From: Bacteroidaceae bacterium
GTDB lineage: Bacteria; Bacteroidota; Bacteroidia; Bacteroidales; Bacteroidaceae
Reading direction: 5' to 3'
Assembly (NCBI GenBank): GCA_021443285.1
Contig: JABUUG010000103.1
Span: 1 to 5,378, forward strand
DNA length: 5,378 nucleotides
Shown: one piece after another, positions 5,370 through 5,378 of the stretch
Position numbering within the stretch: position 1 is the first letter of the stretch
How the letters are laid out: each line of letters starts with the position of its first letter
Made by a program: the position numbers and the translations under genes
The notes under the pieces: model-generated
Databases searched by the model: none
What the model was told of the DNA's origin: nothing
What the model saw: the letters and a program-made list of their open reading frames with translations, nothing else

Positions 5370-5378
5370 GTGCTATCC

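Overview
The window reads as chromosomal DNA of a Bacteroidota species, most likely order Bacteroidales and possibly Prevotellaceae. Three things point there: a phosphate-selective porin O/P-type beta-barrel, promoter-like sites of the Bacteroidota pattern (TTTG, about 20 bases, TAnnTTTG) instead of the sigma-70 pattern, and starts with little Shine-Dalgarno character. The genus assignment is an impression from protein style; no rRNA or marker comparison was possible. All six genes lie on the minus strand, so the biological reading order runs from right to left.

Right part (4551-5369): a 272-residue ABC ATPase of the KpsT/Wzt/TagH type used in polysaccharide export. It starts at a TTG codon and lacks the C-terminal carbohydrate-binding extension of long Wzt proteins. 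A 132-base gap follows, holding an 8-bp inverted repeat and a promoter-like site for the next gene. Middle right (3168-4418): an outer-membrane porin of the O/P family with a signal peptide and a Gln/Pro-rich N-terminal linker. A 149-base gap follows, with a short hairpin, two striking homopolymer runs (C6 and C8 on the transcript strand) and an AATAGT-rich stretch.

Left half (37-3018): ffh, encoding the GTPase of the signal recognition particle, then three tightly packed small genes: a PqqD-like peptide chaperone 18 bases behind ffh, an HprK-like kinase joined to it by an ATGA stop/start overlap, and a small S24/S26 peptidase whose proposed start overlaps the kinase end. The order and overlaps suggest one operon. 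PqqD-like, HprK-like and protease proteins together resemble the tool set of ribosomally made, modified peptides, but no precursor peptide, cyclase or dedicated transporter is visible here. The substrate is therefore unknown, and this cassette is the most interesting content of the window.

The left edge (1-32) carries a textbook-spaced Bacteroidota promoter directly after the peptidase stop, so a new transcription unit probably begins just outside the window. No tRNA, rRNA, CRISPR array, insertion sequence or phage gene was seen.
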